NCBI RefSeq assembly: GCF_900188485.1
Contig: NZ_FZPH01000028.1
Coordinates: forward strand, 1-61,693
Source: Asanoa hainanensis
GTDB lineage: Bacteria; Actinomycetota; Actinomycetes; Mycobacteriales; Micromonosporaceae
DNA length: 61,693 nt
Direction of reading: 5' to 3'
The notes beneath the pieces were generated by a model. The model worked only from the letters and a program-made list of their open reading frames with translations, did not search any database and had not been told where the DNA came from. The position numbers and the translations under genes are program-made. Below are positions 51,063 to 59,835 of this stretch, in pieces (positions within the stretch are counted from its first letter, which is position 1; each line of letters starts with the position of its first letter).

Positions 51063-52863
51063 CCGCCGCGAGACCGCCGACCACATCGCGACGCTTGTGA
51101 CGTCGGCCCTCGTGCCAGTAGGTCTGCTGACACCTGCCTGGTGGCTGCTGAGCTTGCTGGCTGCCGACCTACTGACCGAGGCATGCCGCGACAGTCTGGG
51201 TGCCTCCAACCGCGCGGTGCAGAACCGGAGCGCCGTCGCTAGGGCGGGCCTTCGCGGCGTCGCTGCGCTAGCCGGGCTCGCCGCCGTCCAGAGCCGGGCG
51301 TTGCCGGTGATCGCCGGTTTCGCGGTGCTGGTCTGCTCCCAACTCGGCGCTGTCGGGCTATCGCTTCTGCGGCGGCAGCTCGCGCAGCACCGAACTTTGC
51401 CATTCATCACCCGCAACATCGACCTGGCCGAGCTTCGTATCCCTGCCCCACCTGGCCAGTTGTTGCGACTCATCGACCCCGGCGTGGAAAGATTCGGGAC
51501 CAGCGCGATAGCGGTCGCGGTCGCCGCGACCGCCGCCACCGACCGGCCGGCGGTCGCAATATCCACTGCAGTAACGGTCCTGACAGGTGAGACTGCATGT
51601 GCTGTCGCCCTGTCGGCTCACGTGCGCCGCAACAAGCATCTGGCGAACCGACGATCCGTGATCGACGTCATCCGGCGCCAGGTGGAGAGCTTCCAGCCAC
51701 GACTGATGCTGTACGCACTCAGCCATCCGACCGACCGCATCCACGTCGCGATGTGGCTGCCCGTATTCGAGCGGCTGCCAATGCCGACCATCATCGTGAT
51801 GAGAGATCGCGAGATCTCCTACCTGATCGAGGAGGACTCCTTCGAACTCAACCCGCCGTCCTGCCCGCTTCTCGTCGGTGCGTCGTTCGGCGACCTGAGA
51901 GCCGTCATGCCACAGGATGTGGCCATCACATTCTTCCCCAGCGGCCTGATGGACAACTATCTCGTTGCAGCGCACCTACCCTCGTCACGGCTTGTCCTGT
52001 TGAACCACGGGGACAGTGACAAGAACAGCAGCGCCAGTCGCGCTGACCTCCTGTACGACCAGGTATGGGTGGCCGGTCGGATCGGGCGGGAGCGCTATCT
52101 GCGCGCCCCTTTTCATCTCGACGAGGACCGCATCGTGGAGATCGGCCGCCCACAGCTCGCCGGGTTGTCCGCCACAACACGGCGCAATTGGAACACGCCG
52201 TTCGGCATGACCGTACTATATGCGCCGACGTGGGAGGCGTGGAACGCCGACAACAACTACTCGTCGCTAGCAGAACGTGGCACCGCCATAATCGATGCGC
52301 TTCTGGCGCACCCAACAGAGCTGCGAGTGTGGTTCAAACCTCACCCGAAGACGGGATTTTTCTCCGAACAGGCACGCCGGGCGCGAGACGACATCTCCCA
52401 GCGCCTAGAGGCGGCGAACGCGTCGGCTCCACCTTCTGCCGCACCCGAGCAACCGCACCGCACCATTACTGACTCCCAGCGGATGCTCCACGAATACTTT
52501 GATGAAGTGGACCTTCTCATTACCGACGTCTCCGGAGTAGCGTCCGACTTCGTTGCCACCCAGCGGCCATTTGCTATGGTCAACATGACTTCGCATACAA
52601 ACGACGAGTTCAGGCATAATTTCCCGGTGGCGGCGGGCGCCTACATCATCGGCCGAACCGCGAATGACGTCGGCGACTTCATCGACGCATGTATGCGGTC
52701 GTACCCCGACGATCCCCTCGCCGACGCCCGTAGAGATCTGGCTAATAGTCTTCTCGGGTCGGACTATCAAGACTCATTCCCACGATTCGAACTGGCAGCT
52801 AACGACCTCCTGAACTCCGGCCGGATGGGGCTGCGGGACCACCCGGCCCACGAAGGCGGCTAG
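51049..52863 (+). CDS. membrane-anchored CDP-glycerol glycerophosphotransferase-like protein
   Basis: The 604-residue protein starts inside the end of the NRPS gene. Hydrophobic helices lie at about 15-42, 64-105 and 145-190. The C-terminal half is TagB/TagF-like: WVAGRIGRERYL (about 341), VEIGRPQLAGL, VLYAPTWEAWNADNN (about 387), WFKPHPKTGFF (about 428) and VDLLITDVSGVASDFVATQR (about 484), the paired nucleotide-phosphate and acceptor motifs of the family. It might add a glycerol-phosphate to the product or to the cell wall. It might also have kept only its membrane role. Being coupled to the NRPS operon argues for function in the pathway, in export or in self-protection. Confidence 0.75.
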   Translation: MRRPNRRETADHIATLVTSALVPVGLLTPAWWLLSLLAADLLTEACRDSLGASNRAVQNRSAVARAGLRGVAALAGLAAVQSRALPVIAGFAVLVCSQLGAVGLSLLRRQLAQHRTLPFITRNIDLAELRIPAPPGQLLRLIDPGVERFGTSAIAVAVAATAATDRPAVAISTAVTVLTGETACAVALSAHVRRNKHLANRRSVIDVIRRQVESFQPRLMLYALSHPTDRIHVAMWLPVFERLPMPTIIVMRDREISYLIEEDSFELNPPSCPLLVGASFGDLRAVMPQDVAITFFPSGLMDNYLVAAHLPSSRLVLLNHGDSDKNSSASRADLLYDQVWVAGRIGRERYLRAPFHLDEDRIVEIGRPQLAGLSATTRRNWNTPFGMTVLYAPTWEAWNADNNYSSLAERGTAIIDALLAHPTELRVWFKPHPKTGFFSEQARRARDDISQRLEAANASAPPSAAPEQPHRTITDSQRMLHEYFDEVDLLITDVSGVASDFVATQRPFAMVNMTSHTNDEFRHNFPVAAGAYIIGRTANDVGDFIDACMRSYPDDPLADARRDLANSLLGSDYQDSFPRFELAANDLLNSGRMGLRDHPAHEGG

Positions 52864-53274
52864 CTAGGGCCTGGCGCAGATGGTCGACCAACTGCTGTCA
52901 GCGGCTGACGAGGCACAGACCGCAACTTGCACCGTACTGCTGACGGCTTGGGCGACCGCAGTACCGGCCCCCGCCCACGACAACACCGACCCGGACGTAA
53001 AGATCATGTAAGCCGGATCATGCGGCCCGGTCTCCGCGCAAGACCGCGCGGCGAATGCGAAAGCGATTCCGGTGGTGATGCACCTCTACCGGGGGGCCCG
53101 TGCGAGCAGACCGATGCTCCCTGCTCACGTTTCCGCTAACGACAATTCGCTGCAGTTGCCCCGGGGCTACGGCCTTCGCGACAGCGCCGAAGGGAAGACG
53201 CTCATGAGGACGGGCCGCACCTTCCGCGCCGCGCTGCGGTCACTCCCGCGCACCGTGCCACAGGGAGTAGCTCG
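52864..53274. other. 411-bp gap with two weak short frames
   Basis: ATG 52880 to TAA 53011 encodes 43 residues (MVDQLLSAADEAQTATCTVL and so on) without a clear ribosome-binding site. A frame from about 53075 (MHLYRGARASRPMLPAH) runs to TGA 53278 and overlaps the next start by ATGA. Either could be a small gene or a remnant; I cannot decide. No terminator hairpin for the biosynthetic operon is obvious. Confidence 0.3.
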
Positions 53275-53577
53275 ATGAGCCAGGATCCGTTTGGCGCCCG
53301 GTTTGTCGCAGGCTACGACGAGCCTCCCATCGAGGCCTGCGTGCGGACTCGGCTGATCATGACGATGCTTGGCCCGCAGCCCGACCCTGACCGGCAGCAC
53401 ACGAGCCCCCGGCTGATCGAGTTCGACTTCGACCCGGCCAAGCAGGACCCCATCGTGGGGTGGCAGGTGGTCACCACCAGCGAAGCCTGCCTCCGCTGCC
53501 TGCGCCCGGTCGAAGCCGGCGAGCACATGGCCATCACCGTCCGCGGGCGGAAGCTGTGCACCGACTGCGCCACCTGA
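53275..53577 (+). CDS. small zinc-binding hypothetical protein
   Basis: The 100-residue protein is preceded by CAGGGAG. The first 65 residues are mixed, with RLIEFDFDPAKQDPIVGWQV. The C-terminal EACLRCLRPVEAGEHM and KLCTDCAT give two CxxC pairs, a probable zinc knuckle. The open frame continues past the TGA for about 85 codons without a start, which I regard as chance in GC-rich DNA. Function is unknown. Confidence 0.65.
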   Translation: MSQDPFGARFVAGYDEPPIEACVRTRLIMTMLGPQPDPDRQHTSPRLIEFDFDPAKQDPIVGWQVVTTSEACLRCLRPVEAGEHMAITVRGRKLCTDCAT

Positions 53578-53843
53578 ACCCGCACGTTCGGGCCCCCGGA
53601 TGGCAAGCTGCCGACCCCCGAAAGGTCACCCGTCACGACGGCGGCCCTCACCGACCAAGGCCAGCCAACCGCGACGCTGGCAGCAAGACCAAGACCAAGT
53701 GACTGCGATTACCGGCGCATCGACGGGGCCTACAGCGTAACCGCTAACGGTTTGCCGCGAGAATTGCGCGGGCCCGTGCCGTTGTCCAGAGATCAGGGCA
53801 ACCCGAGAAGCGCCCCGGTCCAGTGAGCGAAGGAGCCCCGCTG

Positions 53844-53987
53844 GTGATCGCCAAGGAAGGGTTGCCAACAGCCCCGGCCGCGTACGACGCGGACCACTTC
53901 GCGTGCGGCGGCCACGCCAGCGGTGAGCCAGCACACTCGCTCTGCCGGGCCGGCAGGCTAGCGTGCGGATCTCTACCCCACGTGTAG
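53844..53987 (+). CDS. 47-residue Cys/His-containing protein
   Basis: GTG 53844 is preceded by GCGAAGGAG at good spacing. The product has ADHFACGGHASGEPAHSLCR and a further Cys, a possible metal site. It lies in the otherwise empty 53578-54040 interval. That interval also holds two CACGTG palindromes (53979-53984, 53988-53993) that overlap the end of this frame and precede the DUF2637 gene. Confidence 0.42.
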   Translation: MIAKEGLPTAPAAYDADHFACGGHASGEPAHSLCRAGRLACGSLPHV

Positions 53988-54040
53988 CACGTGACGCCTG
54001 GCCTGTTGTATGGAACCGCAGACCATCAGGAGGACACTCG

Positions 54041-55372
54041 ATGAAGCTCGTACTGCCCGCCACCGTCCCGATATGGCAGTGGATTTTCGGTGCCGTTCTG
54101 GGGCTGCTGCTGATGACCGTCGGCTTCTGGGCCCTGCGGAAGGCCGCACGTAATCGCACGGAAGCGCGGCGGTTGCGTGATCAGCTGCGCGAACTGCAGA
54201 GGAGCAGGCCCGGCTCTGCTGACGAACAGGCCAAGGCTGCGGAGGCCCGTTCGAACGCCCGCACGGCCGATCGACTGGTAAAATTTGCCGCTACCGTCTG
54301 CATCCTGCTCTACATTGGGCTTTTCGCATCGAGCTTCCAGGCGATCGCCGGCTTCGCTGAGGACTTCCTCGGCCGTCACGGCGTCATGGTGCCGGCCACG
54401 CCGCTCACCCTCGACGGCGTCGTCATCGGTGCGCTGCTGTTGTCGCTCGCCTTCGTTGCCAAGCGAAAGAGCCCGGCCAAAGCCCACATGCTCATCTGGG
54501 GCATGACGATCTTTTCCGCCTTCTGCGGCTTCCAGTACGGCGAGGGTGGCGCCGACGGCTCGATGGCGGCAGGTCTGTACTACGCCGTGATGAGCATCGT
54601 CGGGATGTTCATGTTCCACATGGTCCTCGAGCTGTTCATGCCCGACGGTGACTTCGTCAAGTCGAAGTACCCATCGATGGGCTGGCGTTGGTTCACACAC
54701 TGGTCGACGATCCCGGTGATGCTGTGCTGGATCAACCACCCGCCGCGGCGCCGCGAAGAGGGCCAGCGGCCCAGCGTCCGCGAGGCGATCGACCACTGGC
54801 AGCACGTCAAGACCATCAGGGTCCGGGCACGAGCCGCCGCGGCCGCGGCGGTGCATGCCCGCAATCTGGAGGATGCCCGCCGCCAGGGCGAGCTCACCGC
54901 CATCCGCCGCGAGATGGAAGAGGCCGCAGCCAGGGCATCCGCACCGGCCCAGAAGCCCGCTGCCGGCTTCACCGCCGCCCGGAGCATCCACGCGGCAAGC
55001 CGGCCGACTGTTGGCGCCCTCGACACCGCCGCGCGGCCGGCGTCGGTCACCGCCTCGGTGCCCGAGGCGCCAGAGGCCGAGACGGCCCAACAGGTGAAGG
55101 TGCCGTCAACGGCGGAGGCGTGCGCTACCTGGATGGACCAGTGGGTCAGGCTCGCCGCCGCCTACCCCCAGTTCGCTGACGGCAGCCGCGGCATCAAGAA
55201 TGAGGACGCGCAGAGCTCCGCCGGCTGTAGCGACCGACAGGCTCGCTTCGTCCGCGACGCAGCCCGCTCCGGACAGCTGCGCGCCAGGGCCGCCGAAGTC
55301 GGCGTGCCGGTGCCCGACGCCTACCAGGACCGGCCGGAGAACGATCGGAGGATGACTGCAGTCGCATCGTGA
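54041..55372 (+). CDS. DUF2637/Spd-like membrane protein
   Basis: The 443-residue protein reads from ATG 54041 after CAGGAGGAC. The first membrane helix is at about 8-28 (WQWIFGAVLGLLLMTVGFWA), followed by a basic coiled segment. DUF2637-type helices lie at about 85-105 (VKFAATVCILLYIGLFASSF), 128-143, 148-165 and 180-200. The C-terminal 200 residues are cytoplasmic and charged, with an HTH-like end (SSAGCSDRQARFVRDAARSG). DUF2637 proteins with such tails occur on actinobacterial conjugative elements and are linked to plasmid spread through mycelium. No FtsK-like TraB translocase is visible in the window. Confidence 0.75.
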   Translation: MKLVLPATVPIWQWIFGAVLGLLLMTVGFWALRKAARNRTEARRLRDQLRELQRSRPGSADEQAKAAEARSNARTADRLVKFAATVCILLYIGLFASSFQAIAGFAEDFLGRHGVMVPATPLTLDGVVIGALLLSLAFVAKRKSPAKAHMLIWGMTIFSAFCGFQYGEGGADGSMAAGLYYAVMSIVGMFMFHMVLELFMPDGDFVKSKYPSMGWRWFTHWSTIPVMLCWINHPPRRREEGQRPSVREAIDHWQHVKTIRVRARAAAAAAVHARNLEDARRQGELTAIRREMEEAAARASAPAQKPAAGFTAARSIHAASRPTVGALDTAARPASVTASVPEAPEAETAQQVKVPSTAEACATWMDQWVRLAAAYPQFADGSRGIKNEDAQSSAGCSDRQARFVRDAARSGQLRARAAEVGVPVPDAYQDRPENDRRMTAVAS

Positions 55373-55373
55373 C

Positions 55374-56310
55374 TTAGGCGAGCCACCAGCGCGATGGGGG
55401 AATCTTCCCTCGGCCCCGTCGTCGTGTCCGGTCCAGGACGGCACTCGCCATACCACGCGGCGTACAGTCCGCGGTCATGATTGGCGAAACTCCTGGTGGT
55501 GCGTGAGTCCGCACGGCGCCCTCCCCTACAAAGCCGCCGAGGGTGCGATGGAGGTGCGGCGGCAAGACGGCCGCCGGCCGCGGCCCGATAGGCGCTGCTG
55601 ATGACCGAACTCGACGGGCCAGCACCCCCTTGGCGGCGTCGCCAGCGGCCGGCACAAGTTGGCGATGAGCTGGGTCATCTCCGTGGGCCCCGGTAACGCC
55701 CGGGTGTCGATGGCCAAGCCGACGCGCCCTAGCTTCGGCGTGGCGGCGGCGAGCCGTTGCGCGTCGTCCCGAGTCTTGGCCCCCAATTCGCCCTCGCAGC
55801 CCGAATATCCGGCGTACGGGTCCCACGACGAGCCGCCGGGCCGTACGGATGACCCGGCGATGACGGCGGCGATCGCCTCCGGCTGTGGCCGAGGTGCACT
55901 GCCGGGCGCGCGTGGCCGGCTTGCCGCAGTCGGCCGAGGCCCTCACAGTTGACCAAGGTGGACCACAGGATCGAGTTCGGCGCGAGCGCGCCTAGCGGCT
56001 GGCGGTCGATCACCTGGTAGTTGTGCGCCGGAACCCGCTCTTTATGTCGCGTGAGATGCGCGAACCCGCTCAGGGCCCCGGTCAGCGCCGCGGTACGGTG
56101 TCCTTTCCGACCGCGGACGGCCCATAGAGGACACTCCCCTATTTCGCGAACTCTCGCCAACGCGGGCGTCCGCCGGCACCCATGCCGGGTCAACTCGGCC
56201 GAGAACGTGGCTGCGCTTCCGAGTCGGCTGCCGAAGCTAAGCCTGGCCGCACCAACGGAGTCGCCAGAGGCGGAGAAGGTCCCCCCGATACGAGTGGCGA
56301 TAAGGCCCAC
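55374..56310 (-). pseudogene. frameshifted remnant of an unrecognised gene
   Basis: Coding-like segments occur in three phases of the minus strand in order. From about 56260 to 55940 one reads VREIGECPLWAVRGRKGH and HNYQVIDRQPLGALAPNSIL. From about 55900 to 55640 a second phase reads EAIAAVIAGSSVRPGGSSWD, KTRDDAQRLAAATPKLGRVG and EMTQLIANLC. From about 55640 to 55374 a third phase reads AAVLPPHLHRTLGGFVGEGA. The pieces suggest one protein of about 300 residues broken by at least two frameshifts. I do not recognise the family. This fills most of the 1,063-bp stretch between the DUF2637 gene and the next intact gene. Confidence 0.5.
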
Positions 56311-56435
56311 GCCGGGATCGTGACCTTGGGCGGCAGCTTCCGTACGGTCACTCGGACGGGTTTTCCAAGGAAATACAGCGACACGCCGATCCTTAAACCT
56401 AGGAATGTGTCGCCGGCGGGTAGAGGATCTTCACC

Positions 56436-56714
56436 ATGCCACGACCAGCAGGACGCCGCGTGCGTCGCCATTCCGATCCCGGAAAGCTGGCGACGCTGTA
56501 CGCCGAGGTTGACCCCAGCGCCAAGGAGTTCTTCAGCAAGATCGCTGTGGCACTCAACTGCAGCCTCGCCGAGGCTGTGGAGCGCGTTGTTCAGCGTCTG
56601 GAGCCGCCAGGCACTGACCCAGAGGCGTTGCCCGAGTGGGTCCAGCAGGAAGTGGCCCGTACCCAGCTTCCCAGCGGGGAGGGTTCAGCGGGCGGCCGCC
56701 TGGCGGCTGCCTGA
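56436..56714 (+). CDS. small ribbon-helix-helix-like protein
   Basis: The 92-residue protein is preceded by GTAGAGGATC. After a basic arm (RPAGRRVRRHSD) it shows LATLYAEVDPSAKEFFSKIA and LNCSLAEAVERVVQRL, a beta strand plus two helices as in CopG/Arc-like DNA-binding dimers. It precedes the candidate replication gene at 56881 by 166 bp, a position typical of plasmid copy-number or partition regulators. The call rests on pattern only. Confidence 0.5.
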   Translation: MPRPAGRRVRRHSDPGKLATLYAEVDPSAKEFFSKIAVALNCSLAEAVERVVQRLEPPGTDPEALPEWVQQEVARTQLPSGEGSAGGRLAAA

Positions 56715-56880
56715 TCAGGACACTCGAACGCTCGGTAGAGCGAGCCTGGAAGGAGTGTGTCTCCTACAAGTTCATAAAAGACAACGACGGCCCCTGGTTC
56801 TGAGCTTGCCGGCTTTTCCAGGAACCGCCGTTCATCCCTAACCGAAGGATCAGCATGCGCCGACCTCCGGGCGGGACCAC

Positions 56881-58626
56881 ATGTCTTTGTGGCGACCCGC
56901 TCTCACTGTAACGGAGGCGGCCGACAGTTTCGACGGGCAGGGCACGTTTTTCCCGCGTGTCCTGGCTCAGGGTGCCCTTTCGCGTGACAAGACGACCGAT
57001 TTGTCACACGAAGAGCATATCGCGACTGTGGCCGCCCCCGACACCAGACACCCGGAAACGGGCTGGACCAAACCGTCCGGGCGCCGCACCGGGCGCGCCC
57101 GTGTCCACCGACTCTCCCACGCTGTTACGCGCCGGCACCCCGCTGGAGAGCAACGTGAGTGCGAGCCGTGCGCCATCGCCGGCCGCCACAAGATGGGTGT
57201 CACCCGGGCGCCCGGTCTGGTCGCCTGCCTGCGCTGCTGGGAGACCCACGATCGCGCCGGCGTGCGTCCCGGCGAGCACAACCCGCACGACGTCGACGCC
57301 TGCCGGCTCTGCCGCCCGTCCGCCGAGCCGGAGGACGCGGCCGCGGAGGCGCCGATTCTCGGCTCGCTGCTGCCGTACAACCCCGTCGACCGTCCACTAT
57401 CGGCGAGCCGCCCGGCTCTGAGCAATCCGTGGCAGGTCGTCGAGATCGCTCAGCAGCTCGCCGACGAGCACGCGGCCTCTGGCCGCCCCGTGCGCTACGG
57501 GCACGACTTCGGGCGCGTAGAAGTTGCTGTGGCTGAGGTCTACGCGGGTCTCACGGCCTCGTATGGCCCCGTGGTGCGCCCGTCGGTGCATGAGGTGTAC
57601 ACACGGGTCGGCTGCAGCGAGCGGCGCGCTCAGTACGCCCTGCGGGCGCTGCAGCGGGCGGGGCTGCTCTACCAGCACGCGGACGGTTGCATGGTGCGCG
57701 AGAAGAACGGCGCCATGCAGCGCCTGGCCGCGGAGTACGAGTTGCGTGTCCCAGTTGCTTACCTGGACCGAGGACACGCCATGGACGAGGTGGAGGACCA
57801 CGTCGATCGAGAGCAGCTCGACGCCTACCTGGTGGCCACCCAGAGCGCCCGCGAGATGATGGCAACGCAGCCCGAGGAAGGCCCGCCCGCCGCGCCTGTG
57901 GATGATCTCTGCACCCCACTTATGGGTTTGGTTTCTACTGAGGAGAGTGGATCTTCATCCCGTAGGAAGACCCCCCAAAAGAGGGATTCTTCTCAAAAAA
58001 CCCTCGTCGACGGGCGAGCTGGGGCACTCCCCCTACGGCATCCTAGGACGCGAAGGGGTTATGCGCTTGCTCGCAGGTTGCTCGAGCGAGCGCCGCGCTG
58101 GCAGGTTGTACCCCTCCCCTACCTCGCCGGTGCACTTCAGCCCTTGGCCGAGCGCGGCTGGACCGCGTTCCTGGTCGACCGGGCCGCCGAGACATACGGG
58201 CCGGTCACCTCGAGCTCGGGTCTCTCTCGCGTCCTGCAGGCCGTCGTCGCCTACGTAGTCGGTGAGGAGTATCGCCGGCAGGCCCAGGTGTCTCGCATGG
58301 CCGCCCGCATTGTCGATGCGGCTCTAGCGGCGCAGCGCGGGCCGGCGGTGTGGAGCGACACCAGCAGCGCGGCCAAGGCCGCCCACGACATCGCGGCCGC
58401 GGCTCGGGCGCGCCGCCCAGGGAAGACCGCACCCGCAGGGTGGGATCGGCTTGTGGAGCTGACGGATTCTCCCGCCGTCGCCGCTCCAGCCCTCGTCGCT
58501 GCGGAGACCGCCGGAACGGCCGACCGCAGTGCGCGGATCCTGGCCTTGGCCCGGCGCCGGGCCGCAACGGAGCGAGTTCGCCGCGCCGCAGACCAACTGC
58601 CCACGCCGCCTGAGACCGCGTCCTGA
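56881..58626 (+). CDS. candidate replication protein with zinc-binding and winged-helix regions
   Basis: The 581-residue protein reads from ATG 56881; the true start may lie later, since the first 80 residues look poorly conserved. Residues about 93-145 hold RECEPCAIAGRHK, CLRCWETHD and DACRLCRP, a probable zinc site. Residues about 238-262 (PSVHEVYTRVGCSERRAQYA, then LRALQRAGLLYQH) form a winged helix like those in plasmid replication initiators. A Ser/Lys-rich linker (about 355-375) and a helical C-terminal domain follow. Its position between a ribbon-helix-helix-like gene and the convergent par operon supports a replication role, but the family is not certain. Confidence 0.5.
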   Translation: MSLWRPALTVTEAADSFDGQGTFFPRVLAQGALSRDKTTDLSHEEHIATVAAPDTRHPETGWTKPSGRRTGRARVHRLSHAVTRRHPAGEQRECEPCAIAGRHKMGVTRAPGLVACLRCWETHDRAGVRPGEHNPHDVDACRLCRPSAEPEDAAAEAPILGSLLPYNPVDRPLSASRPALSNPWQVVEIAQQLADEHAASGRPVRYGHDFGRVEVAVAEVYAGLTASYGPVVRPSVHEVYTRVGCSERRAQYALRALQRAGLLYQHADGCMVREKNGAMQRLAAEYELRVPVAYLDRGHAMDEVEDHVDREQLDAYLVATQSAREMMATQPEEGPPAAPVDDLCTPLMGLVSTEESGSSSRRKTPQKRDSSQKTLVDGRAGALPLRHPRTRRGYALARRLLERAPRWQVVPLPYLAGALQPLAERGWTAFLVDRAAETYGPVTSSSGLSRVLQAVVAYVVGEEYRRQAQVSRMAARIVDAALAAQRGPAVWSDTSSAAKAAHDIAAAARARRPGKTAPAGWDRLVELTDSPAVAAPALVAAETAGTADRSARILALARRRAATERVRRAADQLPTPPETAS

Positions 58627-58703
58627 ATAGCAGGCGGGGCACCGCCCGTCTGGCGCGATGCCCCGCCTCACTCCCCTGCTCTGCTGCGCCTCGCCTTTGC
58701 CCG

Positions 58704-58970
58704 TCACGCTCCCGGTACGCGGCCCCCGGGTAGCCGCCCCGGACGCTCCGCGAAGGGATCGCCGTCGTTGTACTCCTTCTCGAGATCAGTCGTGTACCGG
58801 CGAATGGCCTCTTCAACCCAACTGGCCCAGGTCAGGTGGGCCACCTCGGGAATTGCCCGGGTTGCCCAAAACGCGTTCTGGGCTCGTGAGTGGACCGCCC
58901 CGTCGACGCGGGTTCCAAGCGCCTTAGACGCGGCCGCCGACTCTGCGCCGATTGCCTCGTTGTCAGCCAC
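58704..58970 (-). CDS. small centromere-binding-type partner of ParA
   Basis: The 88-residue protein starts at a GTG close to the ParA stop (the two genes overlap by 8 nt). Residues about 42-70, AHLTWASWVEEAIRRYTTDL followed by EKEYNDGDPF, match the conserved C-terminal block I associate with small proteins next to actinobacterial plasmid parA genes. Its basic/hydrophobic pattern fits a ribbon-helix-helix-like dimer. It may bind the centromere and stimulate ParA, in addition to or instead of the large ParB upstream. Confidence 0.6.
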   Translation of the reverse strand: MADNEAIGAESAAASKALGTRVDGAVHSRAQNAFWATRAIPEVAHLTWASWVEEAIRRYTTDLEKEYNDGDPFAERPGRLPGGRVPGA

Positions 58971-59835
58971 GAGCCACCCTTCGCTTACGCATCTCCTTGA
59001 CCACCTCCCGGAACGCCGTGTCCGCTGGCCCACCCGGGTCATAGACGCACATCGGCTCGCCGTAGCCCGGCGCCTCTGGCACCCGGACGCTGCGCGGCAC
59101 CACCGTGTCGAGCAGCGCCTCGGGATACTTCTCCCCCAGCCGCTGCCGCGTCTGGGTGGCGATGGACTCGCGCCGGTCGTAGTCGGTGATCAAAATGAAG
59201 TCGATCTTCAGGTTGGGCAGCTTGAAGGCCACGCCGGTCTTCTTGATCGTGGTGTCCAGCCGCTGCAGCCCCTTGAGCTCGAGCGTGCCTGGGCTGACCG
59301 GCACCATCACCTCGTCCGACGCGACCAGGCCGTTGATCGTGGCGATGCCCAACGAACCGGGACAGTCGATCAGGATCCGCCGATAGCGTCGCCGCAGCCG
59401 GTCGACGTGCGTCGCCAGGATGGTGTGCGCGGTCAACTCGCCGGCGAGCGTGGCGTCCAAGCGATGCATCTCCGGGTGGCCCGGGATGACGTCGACGCCG
59501 TACTTCGTGCGCTTGACGGCGTCGAGCGGGTCAAGGTCCTCATCGAGCATCAGCGCGATGATGCCGTGTTCCCTGGGGTTCGGAGTGCGTACCTTGGGAT
59601 CCATGTTCGGCACCACGCCGAGACTCTCGGTCACATCACACTGGTCGTCCAGATCGATGACCAGAGTGTCGCCTTCCAACTCGGACGGTTGAATGCCGAG
59701 ATCCTCCGCACGGTCCGCTGCCTCGGAAGCGGCGCAGTTTCCCGCTGCGGTGCTCTTCCCGGTGCCGCCTTTCTGGTTGGCATAGGTCGTGGCGATGCCG
59801 GCGGCGTCGCCGGCGTTGGTCTGCGCGGGGTTCAC
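58963..59835 (-). CDS. parA: ParA-family partition ATPase
   Basis: The 290-residue protein reads from GTG 59835, overlapping the parB stop (GTGA). The deviant Walker A is YANQKGGTGKSTAAGN (about 18-32), the A' motif VIDLDDQCDVTESLG (about 58) and Walker B RRILIDCPGSLG (about 155). VPVSPGTLELKGLQRL follows as in ParA/Soj. It lacks a long N-terminal DNA-binding domain, so it is Type Ib-like in size. It forms a three-gene operon parB-parA-small gene, which segregates the replicon to daughter cells or spores. Confidence 0.95.
   Translation of the reverse strand: MNPAQTNAGDAAGIATTYANQKGGTGKSTAAGNCAASEAADRAEDLGIQPSELEGDTLVIDLDDQCDVTESLGVVPNMDPKVRTPNPREHGIIALMLDEDLDPLDAVKRTKYGVDVIPGHPEMHRLDATLAGELTAHTILATHVDRLRRRYRRILIDCPGSLGIATINGLVASDEVMVPVSPGTLELKGLQRLDTTIKKTGVAFKLPNLKIDFILITDYDRRESIATQTRQRLGEKYPEALLDTVVPRSVRVPEAPGYGEPMCVYDPGGPADTAFREVVKEMRKRRVARG

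Noticed and set aside
52864-53274. thioesterase or transporter at the end of the NRPS operon
   Set aside because: Looked for Ser hydrolase GxSxG and ABC/MFS patterns here and found none; release by a terminal C domain is the better reading.
53575-53830. readthrough of the TGA after the CxxC protein (selenocysteine or recoding)
   Set aside because: The open extension has no conserved residues or recoding hairpin that I can see; stop-free runs of this length are common in GC-rich DNA.
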